Assembly: GCF_029626155.1 (NCBI RefSeq)
Contig: NZ_JARUBL010000001.1
Coordinates: 6,600,501-6,664,500, forward strand
Source of the DNA: Solwaraspora sp. WMMD1047
GTDB lineage: Bacteria; Actinomycetota; Actinomycetes; Mycobacteriales; Micromonosporaceae
DNA: 64,000 bases
Direction: 5' to 3'
Both the position numbers and the translations under genes were made by a program. Shown piece by piece: positions 34,585-43,640 of this stretch (its first letter is position 1; every line of letters starts with the position of its first letter). The notes beneath the pieces were generated by a model. That model saw only the letters and a program-made list of their open reading frames with translations. It was not told the origin of the DNA and searched no databases.

Positions 34585-36150
34585 TCAGCACCAGTAGAGG
34601 GTGGAGTTGACCCGGTTGACGTTGCTGATCGTGTTGTTCGCGCCGCCGCAGGGGTTCTGGCGGATGTTGGTGTTGGTCACGGTCAGGTTCTGGAAACGGA
34701 TCCCCGACGAGATCGGGAACTCGGTACGGGAGGCGATGCGGACCTCACCACCACCGGTGACCGTGCCGGAGATCCCGGCGATGGTCACGTTGTAGCAGTT
34801 CTCGATCAGGATCGCGTTGTTGCCCGTGTTCGTAATCGTCACCCGGTCGATGACCGCGCCGCCGGACTCCGACACGCAGAAGATCCCCCGACCACCACCG
34901 GAGGCGATCACGTTACCCACCCGGATGTTCGTCGGATAACCACTGCCGACCCGGCCGTTACGGTTGGCCATCCGAAACGCCGCGTACCCCGTCCCCGCGC
35001 CGGCGTTCTGCGCGTCCACCGTCCCCACCGTCGCGTTGATCGTGTCGTTGAGCAGCAACCCCGAATAGCCGGTGTTCCGAGCCGTCACCGTCCCGATCGT
35101 CAACCCGTCGACACCGTAGGTCTCCACCCCGTGCGCACCCGTACCCGAGACGTACACGTTGTCGATGCGCACGTTGCGGACCTTCACCGCCCGGTCCCCA
35201 CCGTGGTTGTCGATCCGCACCCCCAACCCGCTCGACAGCCGCATGTCGATCTGCCCCAACGTCAAATTGTTCACGTTGCGGGCGAAGATCCCATACAACG
35301 GCGAACCCGTCAGGGTCAGGTTCTGCACCTCCACATCCGTGGCCCCCCGCGAGTACACCGGCGCGTAGTCACCCGACCCCGAACCGGTCACGTTGATCGT
35401 CCCGCACACCGCAAGAGTCGTGTACGACGGCAACGACAACCGCGAACCCGCCGACATCGACCCCGACCCCCGCACCACCACCCGCTGCTTCGACGACCGA
35501 CCAGCCGACAAACTGTTCACCGCCGCCTGCATCGCCTCAAGCATCCCGCCACCGGTGTAGACCGTGCTCCCACCATTACGGGCCGTCCAGGTACCCCCCG
35601 ACACCGTCACCTCGGCATTGAACGCACCACTACCACAACCGGTCGTCGGCGGCGGCGTCGTCGGGTTCGGCGGGGGTGTCGTGGGGTTCGGCGGCGGGGT
35701 GGTCGGGTTCGGCGGCGGCGCGGTGGTCGGCGCGGTGCCGCCGTTGCAGGTAACCCCGTTCATGGCGAAGCTGGTCGGGACCGGGTTCGTGGTGCCGTTC
35801 GACGACCCGTTGAACCCGAACGAGACGCTGCCGCCGGTCGCGATGCTGCCGTTGTAGCCGACGTTCGTCGCCGACACCTGACCGCCGGACTGGCTGTGGC
35901 TGGCGTTCCACATCTGGGTGACGGTCTGCCCCGCCGAGAAGGTCCAGGTCAATGTCCATCCATTGACCGGGTCGGCGAGGTTGTTGATGGTCACGCTGGC
36001 ACCGAAGCCGCCCTGCCACTGGCTGGTGACGGCGTAGTCGACGCGGCAGGCGGTCGCCGCCTGGGCGACGGTGGCGGTGAGCACGCCGCCGGCCATGATC
36101 GCGGCGGTGGCGCTGGCGAAGACGGCAAGACGGTGTCGTCTGGTGAACAT
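34585..36150 (-). CDS. secreted CBM2 - right-handed beta-helix protein (polysaccharide lyase-like)
   Basis: A 521-residue exported protein. The signal peptide (MFTRRHRLAVFASATAAIMA, cleaved after VAQAA) is followed by a family 2 carbohydrate-binding module, residues 34-140 (CRVDYAVTSQWQGGFGASV, NGWTLTWTF, QMWNASHSQ). A linker of repeated PPPNPTT units (residues 140-168) comes next. The rest is a right-handed parallel beta-helix rich in N-L-T-L, V-R-I-D-N and I-T-N-T turns, as in pectate lyases and related enzymes. It ends LYWC. It likely binds cellulose or another plant polymer; the precise lyase family is not clear. Confidence 0.82.
   Translation of the reverse strand: MFTRRHRLAVFASATAAIMAGGVLTATVAQAATACRVDYAVTSQWQGGFGASVTINNLADPVNGWTLTWTFSAGQTVTQMWNASHSQSGGQVSATNVGYNGSIATGGSVSFGFNGSSNGTTNPVPTSFAMNGVTCNGGTAPTTAPPPNPTTPPPNPTTPPPNPTTPPPTTGCGSGAFNAEVTVSGGTWTARNGGSTVYTGGGMLEAMQAAVNSLSAGRSSKQRVVVRGSGSMSAGSRLSLPSYTTLAVCGTINVTGSGSGDYAPVYSRGATDVEVQNLTLTGSPLYGIFARNVNNLTLGQIDMRLSSGLGVRIDNHGGDRAVKVRNVRIDNVYVSGTGAHGVETYGVDGLTIGTVTARNTGYSGLLLNDTINATVGTVDAQNAGAGTGYAAFRMANRNGRVGSGYPTNIRVGNVIASGGGRGIFCVSESGGAVIDRVTITNTGNNAILIENCYNVTIAGISGTVTGGGEVRIASRTEFPISSGIRFQNLTVTNTNIRQNPCGGANNTISNVNRVNSTLYWC
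35640..35720 (-). repeat. short tandem repeats coding the PTTPPPNP linker
   Basis: Three to four near-identical 24-base units code for the PPPNPTT linker between the CBM2 and the beta-helix domain. Confidence 0.8.
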
Positions 36151-36352
36151 GACTGGGTCTCCTCAGAGGTACGAGCACGCGGCGGGTCAGGCCCGTCGGT
36201 ACCGCGACCCGGCATGCCGGTGCGGCTCGCCCTCGACAAGCGTCCACGGATCCGTAGAAACGATTCCGGACTTCGACGGCTGACTATATCAGCCGCCGCT
36301 CCGAACCCGGCCTTCGTCGAGCCTGCCCAGGTTCACCCGCGCCAGGAGAGGC

Positions 36353-36574
36353 TCACCGGCCCAACCGGTTCAACCGATCCCGCATCGCGTCGTCGACCTC
36401 GCGGCGATCGTAGCCGCGCAGCCGCGTCCGGAAAGCGGCCGACTGCAACGCCTCGCGGGCCGACGCGCGCAGGCTCTCGCTGCCCGACGCCAGCGCCTCG
36501 TCAGCCTGCGCCAGGACTCCGTCGACCTCTTTGATGTCGTAGCCGCGCAACGCGATCATGAAGGGGGAAGACAT
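36353..36574 (-). CDS. small DivIVA-domain protein
   Basis: A 73-residue protein with two copies of the short DivIVA-type motif: LRGYDIKEVDGVLAQADEAL and LRGYDRREVDDAMRDRLNRL. This is the conserved R-G-Y-D-x-x-E-V-D helix start found in DivIVA/Wag31 N-terminal domains. It lacks the long coiled coil of true DivIVA. ATG 36574 is preceded by no clear ribosome site; an in-frame GTG at 36604 is an alternative start. It is the only gene between the two carbohydrate-active enzymes. Confidence 0.7.
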   Translation of the reverse strand: MSSPFMIALRGYDIKEVDGVLAQADEALASGSESLRASAREALQSAAFRTRLRGYDRREVDDAMRDRLNRLGR

Positions 36575-36607
36575 GTCCGGCAGCCTATCGGCCGGCCGCG
36601 ACACGGG

Positions 36608-36659
36608 CCGGCGCCCGGGATGGCGGACCGTCCGCTGACGGTGCCATCCCGGGCGCCGG
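36608..36659 (-). terminator. strong terminator after the GH27 gene
   Basis: A perfect 17-bp stem (36608-36624 with 36643-36659) around an 18-base loop follows the alpha-galactosidase stop by 14 bases. It separates that gene from the DivIVA-like gene. Confidence 0.82.
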
Positions 36660-36672
36660 GTCGATCAGGGTG

Positions 36673-38343
36673 TCAGGCCCGGCTCCACCGCTGGTTCGCG
36701 TTGGAGTGGCAGTTCCAGACGAGCACCGTGGTGCCGTTCGCCGTACCGGCGTTGTTGACGTCCAGGCAGAGCGACGGGAACCGTCCGTTGCTGATGGTCC
36801 CGTTGCTGTTGAAGGTCCACTGCTGGTTGGTGCCGCCGTTGCAGTCCCAGATCTGCGCCCGGGTGCCGGCGACCGCGTTGGTCGGCAGGTCCAGGCACTT
36901 GCCGAGCACCTGGAGGGTCTGGCCGACCTGGGTGAACCGCTGGTTGGCGTTGGAGTGGCAGTCCCAGATCAGCATCCCCGTACCGTTCGCCGAGTTGTTG
37001 TTGTCGACGTCCAGGCATCGGCCGCTGGACTCGCTGCGGAGCCGGAACGTGCTGCTCGGCGGGGGCGTGGTGGTGGGCGGCGGGGTGACGGTGCCACCGC
37101 CGCTGACCCGGTAGACGACCGTGCCGTGCGCCGGGACGCTGGCCGAGATGCTGCCGCTGGTGGTGGAGGTCCCGTTGGTCCAGGCGTCGGTGAGGGTGAA
37201 CGAGCTGCCCGACTTGCCGATCGCCGCCGCGGTGGTGGAGATGGTGGTGGTGGAGTTGCCCTGGTTGAACAGGGCCACCGCGACGTCACCGTTGGCGAGC
37301 CGCTTGGCCAGCACCCGGCGGGTCCCGTCGAAGGAGACCTGCACGCCCTGCAGACCGAGGCTGTCCTGGTTGATCGCGATGAGTCGCGGGTTGGTGAGGA
37401 TCGTCCGGGTGGCCTCGTTCATGTTGCGGATGTCGTTGCCGGCGATCAGGGGTGACGCCATGATCGCCCACATCGCGAAGTGGCTGCGCATTTCGGTGTC
37501 GTTCATGCCGCCCCGGCCGACCTCCATCATGTCCGGGTCGTTGAACGCACCCGGCCGCGCGTAACCGGCCAGCGGAACGGTCACGTTGATGATGTTCTGG
37601 ATACCCATCGGGTAGCCGTTTGTCTGGCCGGTGTCCCAGGCGTTCGTAATGTCCTCTGTGGTGCGCCAGATGTTGGCGACGTCACCCCAGTTGCGCATCG
37701 GGCCGGTCTTCTCGTGGATGCTGTTGGAGTTGATGCTGTAGAGAATGGGGCGGCCGGTGGCGGCGAGCGCGTCGCGCATGATGGCGAACCGGTTGACCTG
37801 GTCGTTGATGGTGCCGGTCGGCGAGCACCAGTCGTACTTGAGGTAGTCCACGCCCCAGGCGGCGAACTGGCGGGCGTCCTGATATTCGCGGCCGATAGCA
37901 CCGGTGGCGCCGGGGTAGGAGTCGAAGTACTGGGCGCAGGTCTGGTCCAGCGGCGCCTGGTAGATGCCGAACTTGAGGCCACGGGCGTGGATGTAGTCAC
38001 CGAGGGCCTTCATGCCGCTGGGGAACCGCCCCGGGTCGGCCTGCAGGTTGCCGGCCGAGTCGCGGTTGGGGTTCATCCAGCAGTCGTCGACGACGACGTA
38101 CTCGTAGCCGGCGTCCCGCATGCCCGAGCTGACGATGGCGTCGGTCATCTGCCGGATCAGCGTCTCGTTGATGTTGCAGTAGAACGTGTTCCAGCTGTTC
38201 CAGCCCATCGGCGGGGTACGACCCACCCCGTTCTCCAACGCCAGGGCCGGCTTCGGCGCGGAGATCGTCTGGACCACGGTCAGGCCGGCTGCCCCCAGCA
38301 GCGCGACGCTCAGGGCGGCCAACCATCTCGTACGAACGCGCAT
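36673..38343 (-). CDS. secreted alpha-galactosidase (GH27) with ricin-type lectin domain
   Basis: A 556-residue exported glycosidase. The signal peptide (residues 1-36, ALSVALLGAAGLTVV core) is followed by the GH27 barrel, starting RTPPMGWNSWNTF. The nucleophile is Asp171 in YLKYDWC, and RPGAFNDPDMMEVG contains the acid/base Asp (Asp269). A beta-sandwich follows the barrel (residues ~330-415), then a Thr/Pro linker. The CBM13/ricin-B domain (about 428-556) has three QxW-like repeats: LDVDNNNSANG, LDLPTNAVAG, LDVNNAGTANG. It would release terminal alpha-galactose from plant galactomannans or oligosaccharides. A LacI-type operator lies about 195 bases upstream. Confidence 0.94.
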   Translation of the reverse strand: MRVRTRWLAALSVALLGAAGLTVVQTISAPKPALALENGVGRTPPMGWNSWNTFYCNINETLIRQMTDAIVSSGMRDAGYEYVVVDDCWMNPNRDSAGNLQADPGRFPSGMKALGDYIHARGLKFGIYQAPLDQTCAQYFDSYPGATGAIGREYQDARQFAAWGVDYLKYDWCSPTGTINDQVNRFAIMRDALAATGRPILYSINSNSIHEKTGPMRNWGDVANIWRTTEDITNAWDTGQTNGYPMGIQNIINVTVPLAGYARPGAFNDPDMMEVGRGGMNDTEMRSHFAMWAIMASPLIAGNDIRNMNEATRTILTNPRLIAINQDSLGLQGVQVSFDGTRRVLAKRLANGDVAVALFNQGNSTTTISTTAAAIGKSGSSFTLTDAWTNGTSTTSGSISASVPAHGTVVYRVSGGGTVTPPPTTTPPPSSTFRLRSESSGRCLDVDNNNSANGTGMLIWDCHSNANQRFTQVGQTLQVLGKCLDLPTNAVAGTRAQIWDCNGGTNQQWTFNSNGTISNGRFPSLCLDVNNAGTANGTTVLVWNCHSNANQRWSRA

Positions 38344-38638
38344 TTGAACTCCACTTTTTTTCGGACGACGAATGTCGTGAGGTCGCCCGCCAATTGGGGC
38401 CGATTGGCGGGCAGGGGACGGCGAACTTGGTGGTGGAATGGGCGCGGCAAGACACCGCGATACGCATCATTCAGGGGCCGCATGGGGCCCCGATAGGCTG
38501 ACGTGGAGCTGCCCGGTAGCTCCTTGGGGAAGCTATCATGTGACCGCTCACACAGGCAAGCAAGGGCGTCGATGCATGGCAATCGCTGGCATCAATTTGT
38601 CACGCCCCGTATACGGCCCCTCCGAGCCGCCCCGGCGC
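38344..38638. other. 295-bp region between GH27 and rox
   Basis: No gene is visible. It contains the LacI-like operator (38539-38552) and a small hairpin (38505-38523, GGAGCT/AGCTCC) that may lie in the GH27 leader. Both flanking genes are read leftward. Confidence 0.6.
38539..38552 (-). promoter_or_regulatory. LacI-family-type operator upstream of the alpha-galactosidase
   Basis: TGTGACCGCTCACA is a perfect 5-4-5 palindrome close to the ideal lac operator core TGTGAGCGCTCACA. On the minus strand it is followed by TGATAGCTT, a possible -10. No LacI gene is in the window. Confidence 0.55.
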
Positions 38639-40171
<1,533 letters not shown>

Positions 40172-40397
40172 CTATATGGTGAGGTTGGCCCGCATCCAGA
40201 CCACCCGCTCGGGCCACCGCAGCTCGGTCACCCCGCTGGGCCGCCACAGCCAGCTGGCCAGGTCCATCTCGTCGAGGCCGATGCTGGGCGATGTGGCCGC
40301 GGGCGTTCATCCGGATCGAATGCCCGGGTGGCAGGTCGATCGGTTCGTGGTTGCGGTAGTCGCGCCAATCCGGAGGAACATGCGAGTCCGAAGGCAC
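40172..40397 (-). pseudogene. small frameshifted coding sequence (74 codons if repaired)
   Basis: Two minus-strand frames join convincingly. The first starts at GTG 40397 and codes DWRDYRNHEPIDLPPGHSIR through MNARGHIA. The second codes SIGLDEMDLASWLWRPSG and ends at the stop at 40172-40174. Both halves show typical high-GC codon use. Dropping one base from GGG at 40286-40288 fuses them. I do not recognise the family. It may be a decayed gene fragment or a sequencing error; the stop lies only a few bases from the RAE-like site of rox. Confidence 0.4.
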
Positions 40398-40447
40398 GGA
40401 TGACGCCTGAACACCCGCGCCCTCGCGGGGCGCGCGGCGGCTCGACC

Positions 40448-40849
40448 TCAGTCCCAGGTCACGGACCAGATCGTCAGGCCGTCCGGGACCGGCGGCACGC
40501 CGACATACTCGTCGACCAGGCCCTCGATGACCCCGCTGGACTCCAGCCCGTCGATCCACGCATCGCAGGTGGCCTCGTCGGCCGAGGTGCAGATGGCGAC
40601 CGCCTCGCCGGCGAGCTCCTCGAACTCCCAGGTCTCCGGGTGCAACTGCACCCGCACCCAGGCAACGTCGTCGCGCTGGTCGATCTCGTGGAACCGTTTC
40701 GCCAACTCGGCCAGCGGCGGCCGCCCGAACTCCCACTGGTTGGGGGCGATGGACTCTTCGTTGTCGTTGCCGTCGAAGAACTCCGTCACGCTGATCAGCG
40801 GCAGGGCTTCCGTACCACCGGCTCGCCGCTCCAACTCCGCCATCGACAT
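40448..40849 (-). CDS. unknown acidic protein
   Basis: A 133-residue soluble, strongly acidic protein, MSMAELERRAGGTEALPLIS onwards, with motifs EFFDGNDNEESIAPNQWEFG and AICTSADEATCDAWIDGLES. No domain is recognised. The size, acidity and lack of any signal would suit an immunity-type or regulatory protein, but this is speculation. Codon use is normal for the chromosome. It lies immediately left of the palindrome in which the IS element is inserted. Confidence 0.6.
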   Translation of the reverse strand: MSMAELERRAGGTEALPLISVTEFFDGNDNEESIAPNQWEFGRPPLAELAKRFHEIDQRDDVAWVRVQLHPETWEFEELAGEAVAICTSADEATCDAWIDGLESSGVIEGLVDEYVGVPPVPDGLTIWSVTWD

Positions 40850-40883
40850 CACGCCACGCAGTCTCCCACCCCCGATTAGCACC

Positions 40884-40914
40884 CCTGTTGTGAAGGGCTG
40901 TTGTCGCTGGGATG
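40884..40914. repeat. left half of 52-bp nested palindrome, interrupted by IS
   Basis: The left arm reads CCTGTTGTGAAG, GGCT, GTTGTC, then the loop GCTGGGAT. The right arm (GACAAC, GGCG, CGTCTCAACAGG) lies beyond the IS at 42447-42468. Before insertion it formed one 52-base nested hairpin matching the copy at 43485-43536. Confidence 0.8.
40905..40914. repeat. 10-bp target-site duplication, left copy
   Basis: CGCTGGGATG directly abuts the left inverted repeat of the IS and is repeated exactly at 42438-42447. Confidence 0.9.
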
Positions 40915-42437
40915 CAATGCCAGGAAGTTAAGGGTGTGTCACGTGCCTGAATAAGACGAAGCTCCTGTAGAACGTGGATCGACCAAGATCTAAATTCATA
41001 CAGGAGCTTCGTTGTCCGGGGATTCTTCCATGGATGCGTTGCCGCGGCTTGGTGCGGGCGCCGCGTGGCAACACATCGGGCTGGGCGTGCTGTCACAGTC
41101 GGTGCCGCGAGAGCTCATCGATGAGGCGGTAGCGGCGACCGGAGTCACTCAGCGGCGGGTACGTCTGCTGCCGGCTCGGGTGGTGGTGTTGTTTGTGTTG
41201 GCGATGTGCCTGTTCAGTACGGACGGCTACCGGCAGGTGTGGCGGTTGCTGGTTTCGGGCTGGCCCGCGTTGGCCAGGATCACCCCTACCACCTCGGCGT
41301 TTTCTCAGGCCCGTCAGCGGTTGGGGGAGGCGCCTCTGAGATATCTGTTCGAGCGGGTGGCCGGGGCGCGGGGCGAGCCGGGCATGCCCGGCGTGTTCGT
41401 GGCCGGACGGCGGGTCGTGGCCTGGGACGGCACCAAGCTGCAGACGGCCGACAGTCCCGCCAATGAGGCCGCTTTTGGTCGTGATGCGGGTGGCGGTGGC
41501 AACACGGCGGGCTACCCACGGCTGTGGCTGTTGACGTTGATCGAGTGTGGCACGCATGCGGTCATCGGTGCGTCGTTCGGCCGCGAAGCGGAAATGGTCC
41601 AGGCCCGCGCCCTGCTTCCCCTGCTACGGGAAGACATGCTGCTCGTCGCTGACCGGAACTTTCACGGCTATGACCTGTGGCGGGCAGCGGAGGCCACCGG
41701 CGCAGGACTGCTCTGGCGGATGAAGTCCAACCGCCACCTGCCCGTGGTAAGGGCACTGCCAGATGGATCTTGGATATCAGTCATCAAACCCCCACCAGGG
41801 CGGCGGCGGGGCACCGAACCGGTCATCACCGTCCGGGTGATCGAGTACACCGTCACGGTCGCCACCACCAACCGACACGGCGTGACGGCATGCCGGACCG
41901 AGCGGTACCGGCTGGTCACCAACCTACTCTGCCCGCAGGACATCACCGCGGGACAGCTGATCGACTGCTACCACCAACGCTGGGAAACAGAGAACAGCTA
42001 CCAGAACCTCAAGACCCACCAGCGAGGGTCGAAGGTCGTACTACGTTCCCACGATCCCACCGGTGTCCGGCAGGAGATGTGGGCTCATCTCATCGTCTAC
42101 CAAGCGTTACGGGACCTGATCACCACGACCGCCGCCGAGCATCACCTCGACCCCGACCGACTACCGTTCCTGACCTGCCTACGCCTGGCACGTCGACACG
42201 TCATCAACACCGCGATCACCACCAGCCGGGACCTCACCAGCGCACTGATCACGGTCGCTGACGAACTCCTAGACGATCAGACCGGCCCACGCCGGTCACG
42301 CTCCAGCCCCCGAGCGGTCAAACGCCCTACCTCGCCCTACCGCGGCAAGAAACGAACCGAACCAGCATCAACCACAGCCACCTACACCACCAACCTCACC
42401 AAACCCGGCCCGGAAAGCACTTAACTTCCTGGCATTG
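40915..42437 (+). mobile_element. complete IS4-family insertion sequence, 1523 bp
   Basis: The element is bounded by perfect 18-bp terminal inverted repeats, CAATGCCAGGAAGTTAAG (40915-40932) and its complement (42420-42437). It is flanked by the 10-bp duplication CGCTGGGATG and carries one intact transposase gene. The intact ends, duplication and ORF point to a recent insertion that may still be active. The size of the duplication fits the IS4 family. Confidence 0.95.
41012..42424 (+). CDS. IS4-family DDE transposase
   Basis: A 470-residue transposase. The first Asp is in VAWDGTKLQTADS, the second in LLVADRNFHGYDLW. The C-terminal YREK signature Y-x2-R-x3-E-x6-K is present intact as YHQRWETENSYQNLK. 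A Lys/Arg/Thr-rich tail follows. TTG 41012 is favoured by AGGAG 5 bases upstream; ATG 41030 is an alternative. The stop TAA lies inside the right inverted repeat, so the gene fills the element. Confidence 0.95.
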   Translation: MSGDSSMDALPRLGAGAAWQHIGLGVLSQSVPRELIDEAVAATGVTQRRVRLLPARVVVLFVLAMCLFSTDGYRQVWRLLVSGWPALARITPTTSAFSQARQRLGEAPLRYLFERVAGARGEPGMPGVFVAGRRVVAWDGTKLQTADSPANEAAFGRDAGGGGNTAGYPRLWLLTLIECGTHAVIGASFGREAEMVQARALLPLLREDMLLVADRNFHGYDLWRAAEATGAGLLWRMKSNRHLPVVRALPDGSWISVIKPPPGRRRGTEPVITVRVIEYTVTVATTNRHGVTACRTERYRLVTNLLCPQDITAGQLIDCYHQRWETENSYQNLKTHQRGSKVVLRSHDPTGVRQEMWAHLIVYQALRDLITTTAAEHHLDPDRLPFLTCLRLARRHVINTAITTSRDLTSALITVADELLDDQTGPRRSRSSPRAVKRPTSPYRGKKRTEPASTTATYTTNLTKPGPEST

Positions 42438-42447
42438 CGCTGGGATG
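42438..42447. repeat. 10-bp target-site duplication, right copy
   Basis: CGCTGGGATG directly abuts the right inverted repeat, identical to 40905-40914. Confidence 0.9.
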
Positions 42448-42468
42448 ACAACGGCGCGTCTCAACAGG
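42447..42468. repeat. right half of the interrupted 52-bp nested palindrome
   Basis: GACAAC, GGCG and CGTCTCAACAGG complete the hairpin begun at 40884-40914. It ends 12 bases before the start of the nuclease gene. Confidence 0.8.
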
Positions 42469-42480
42469 AACAAACGGTGA

Positions 42481-43479
42481 GTGACGGGGCGGCGGCGGGG
42501 GGTGGTGGGGTGGTTTTATCGGCGGGTGCGGTTGCCGCGGGATGATGCGAGCGCTCTGGACTGGCTGCTGTTCGAGCAGGCGGGGGTGGTGACGTGGGGG
42601 CAGGCGGTGGCCGAGTTGGGGCCGTCGCGGGTGCGGCACCTGCTCGCCACCGGCCGCTGGCAACGTCTCTGCCGAGGCGTGCTGGCCAGCGGAACGGGAC
42701 CGCTGACCCAGGATGCACAGTGGTGGGTGGCTGTGCTCGCCGCGGGTGAGAGGGCCGTGCTGGCGGGCCTGACCGCCGCGCTCGCCGGAGGGCTCAAGGG
42801 CTACTGGCGGCGGCAGGTGATCGACGTCCTCGTTCCCTATCCCCGGCACGCGAGCCGGCTGCCGCGTACCTTCTCTTTCGAGCTGCCGGCGGTGAAGGTG
42901 CGCCGCACCAGGCACCTGCCCGACAGCGACCTGCAGTTCGCGCGCCCGATGCGCACGACGATGGCCCGCGCGCTTGTCGACGCCGCGCAGTGGGCCGAGA
43001 GTGACCGCGATGCGCAGGGAATGTTGGCGGCGGGCTGCCAGCAGCGCAAGGTCACACCGGACGAGATAACGCAGGTGCTGGACCGGATGCCGCAGATTCC
43101 CCGCCGGACGCTGATCAGGCGGACGGTCGAGGACATCGCCGGCGGAGCGCACGCGCTTTCCGAGATCGACTTCATCCGGCTCTGCCGCCGCCACGGGCTC
43201 CCCGAGCCCAGCCGGCAGGAACGCCGCAAGGACGGGCAGGGCAGGAACCGCTACCTGGACGCGTACTGGCGCCAGTGGCGGCTGCACGTCGAGATCGACG
43301 GCGCGCACCACATGGACGCCCGCCAGTGGGCCGCCGACCTGCAGCGGCAGAACGAGGTCTGGCTGACCGGCGACCGCATCCTGCGCTTCACCGCCTTCGA
43401 CGTCCGCAACCGCCCCGACTACGTCATCACCCAGATCCGCACCGCCCTCCTAGCCGCCGGCTGGCGCCCCCCGCAGTAG
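42481..43479 (+). CDS. AbiEi-like N-terminus plus DUF559/Vsr-like nuclease protein
   Basis: A 332-residue protein. The N-terminal ~90 residues (GVVTWGQAVAELGPSRVRHL, GRWQRLCRGVLASG) are the winged-HTH found in AbiEi-type antitoxin and related actinobacterial proteins. The C-terminal ~90 residues (DAYWRQWRLHVEIDGAHHMD, then DRILRFTAFDVRNRPDYV) form a DUF559/Vsr-like PD-(D/E)xK nuclease fold with HVEIDG as the metal-binding strand. Such genes are abundant in actinomycetes with no proven role. No AbiEii partner gene is adjacent. It is bounded on both sides by inverted copies of a 52-bp nested palindrome. GTG 42481 is the likely start; its ribosome site is poor. Confidence 0.8.
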   Translation: MTGRRRGVVGWFYRRVRLPRDDASALDWLLFEQAGVVTWGQAVAELGPSRVRHLLATGRWQRLCRGVLASGTGPLTQDAQWWVAVLAAGERAVLAGLTAALAGGLKGYWRRQVIDVLVPYPRHASRLPRTFSFELPAVKVRRTRHLPDSDLQFARPMRTTMARALVDAAQWAESDRDAQGMLAAGCQQRKVTPDEITQVLDRMPQIPRRTLIRRTVEDIAGGAHALSEIDFIRLCRRHGLPEPSRQERRKDGQGRNRYLDAYWRQWRLHVEIDGAHHMDARQWAADLQRQNEVWLTGDRILRFTAFDVRNRPDYVITQIRTALLAAGWRPPQ

Positions 43480-43484
43480 CCAAG

Positions 43485-43536
43485 GGTGTTGAGACGTTCT
43501 GTCGTCGTCCCAGCGACAACGCAGCGTCTCAACACC
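43485..43536. repeat. 52-bp nested palindrome, intact copy
   Basis: Outer 12-bp stem GGTGTTGAGACG / CGTCTCAACACC (perfect), inner 6-bp stem GTCGTC / GACAAC (one G-T), loop GTCCCAGC. It is in inverted orientation to the copy at 40884/42468. It starts 6 bases after the nuclease stop and could also act as a terminator. Confidence 0.85.
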
Positions 43537-43640
43537 TCGCCAGCTGGTGGTTCCGTGATCAGCGACGCCCCGGTGCACGGGTGGGGCCGGGCGCGGCCTC
43601 GTCGTGCACCGGGGGTCGTTGGGAAGGGTGGGGTTGTGGG

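Noticed and set aside
40176-40403. 75-codon plus-strand frame between rox and the unknown acidic gene
   Set aside because: Its codon bias is poor, while the opposite strand shows two high-bias frames that join with one indel.
42481-43479. Complete AbiE-type toxin-antitoxin system
   Set aside because: Only the AbiEi-like wing is present; no AbiEii nucleotidyltransferase gene is adjacent, and the C-terminus is a nuclease fold instead.
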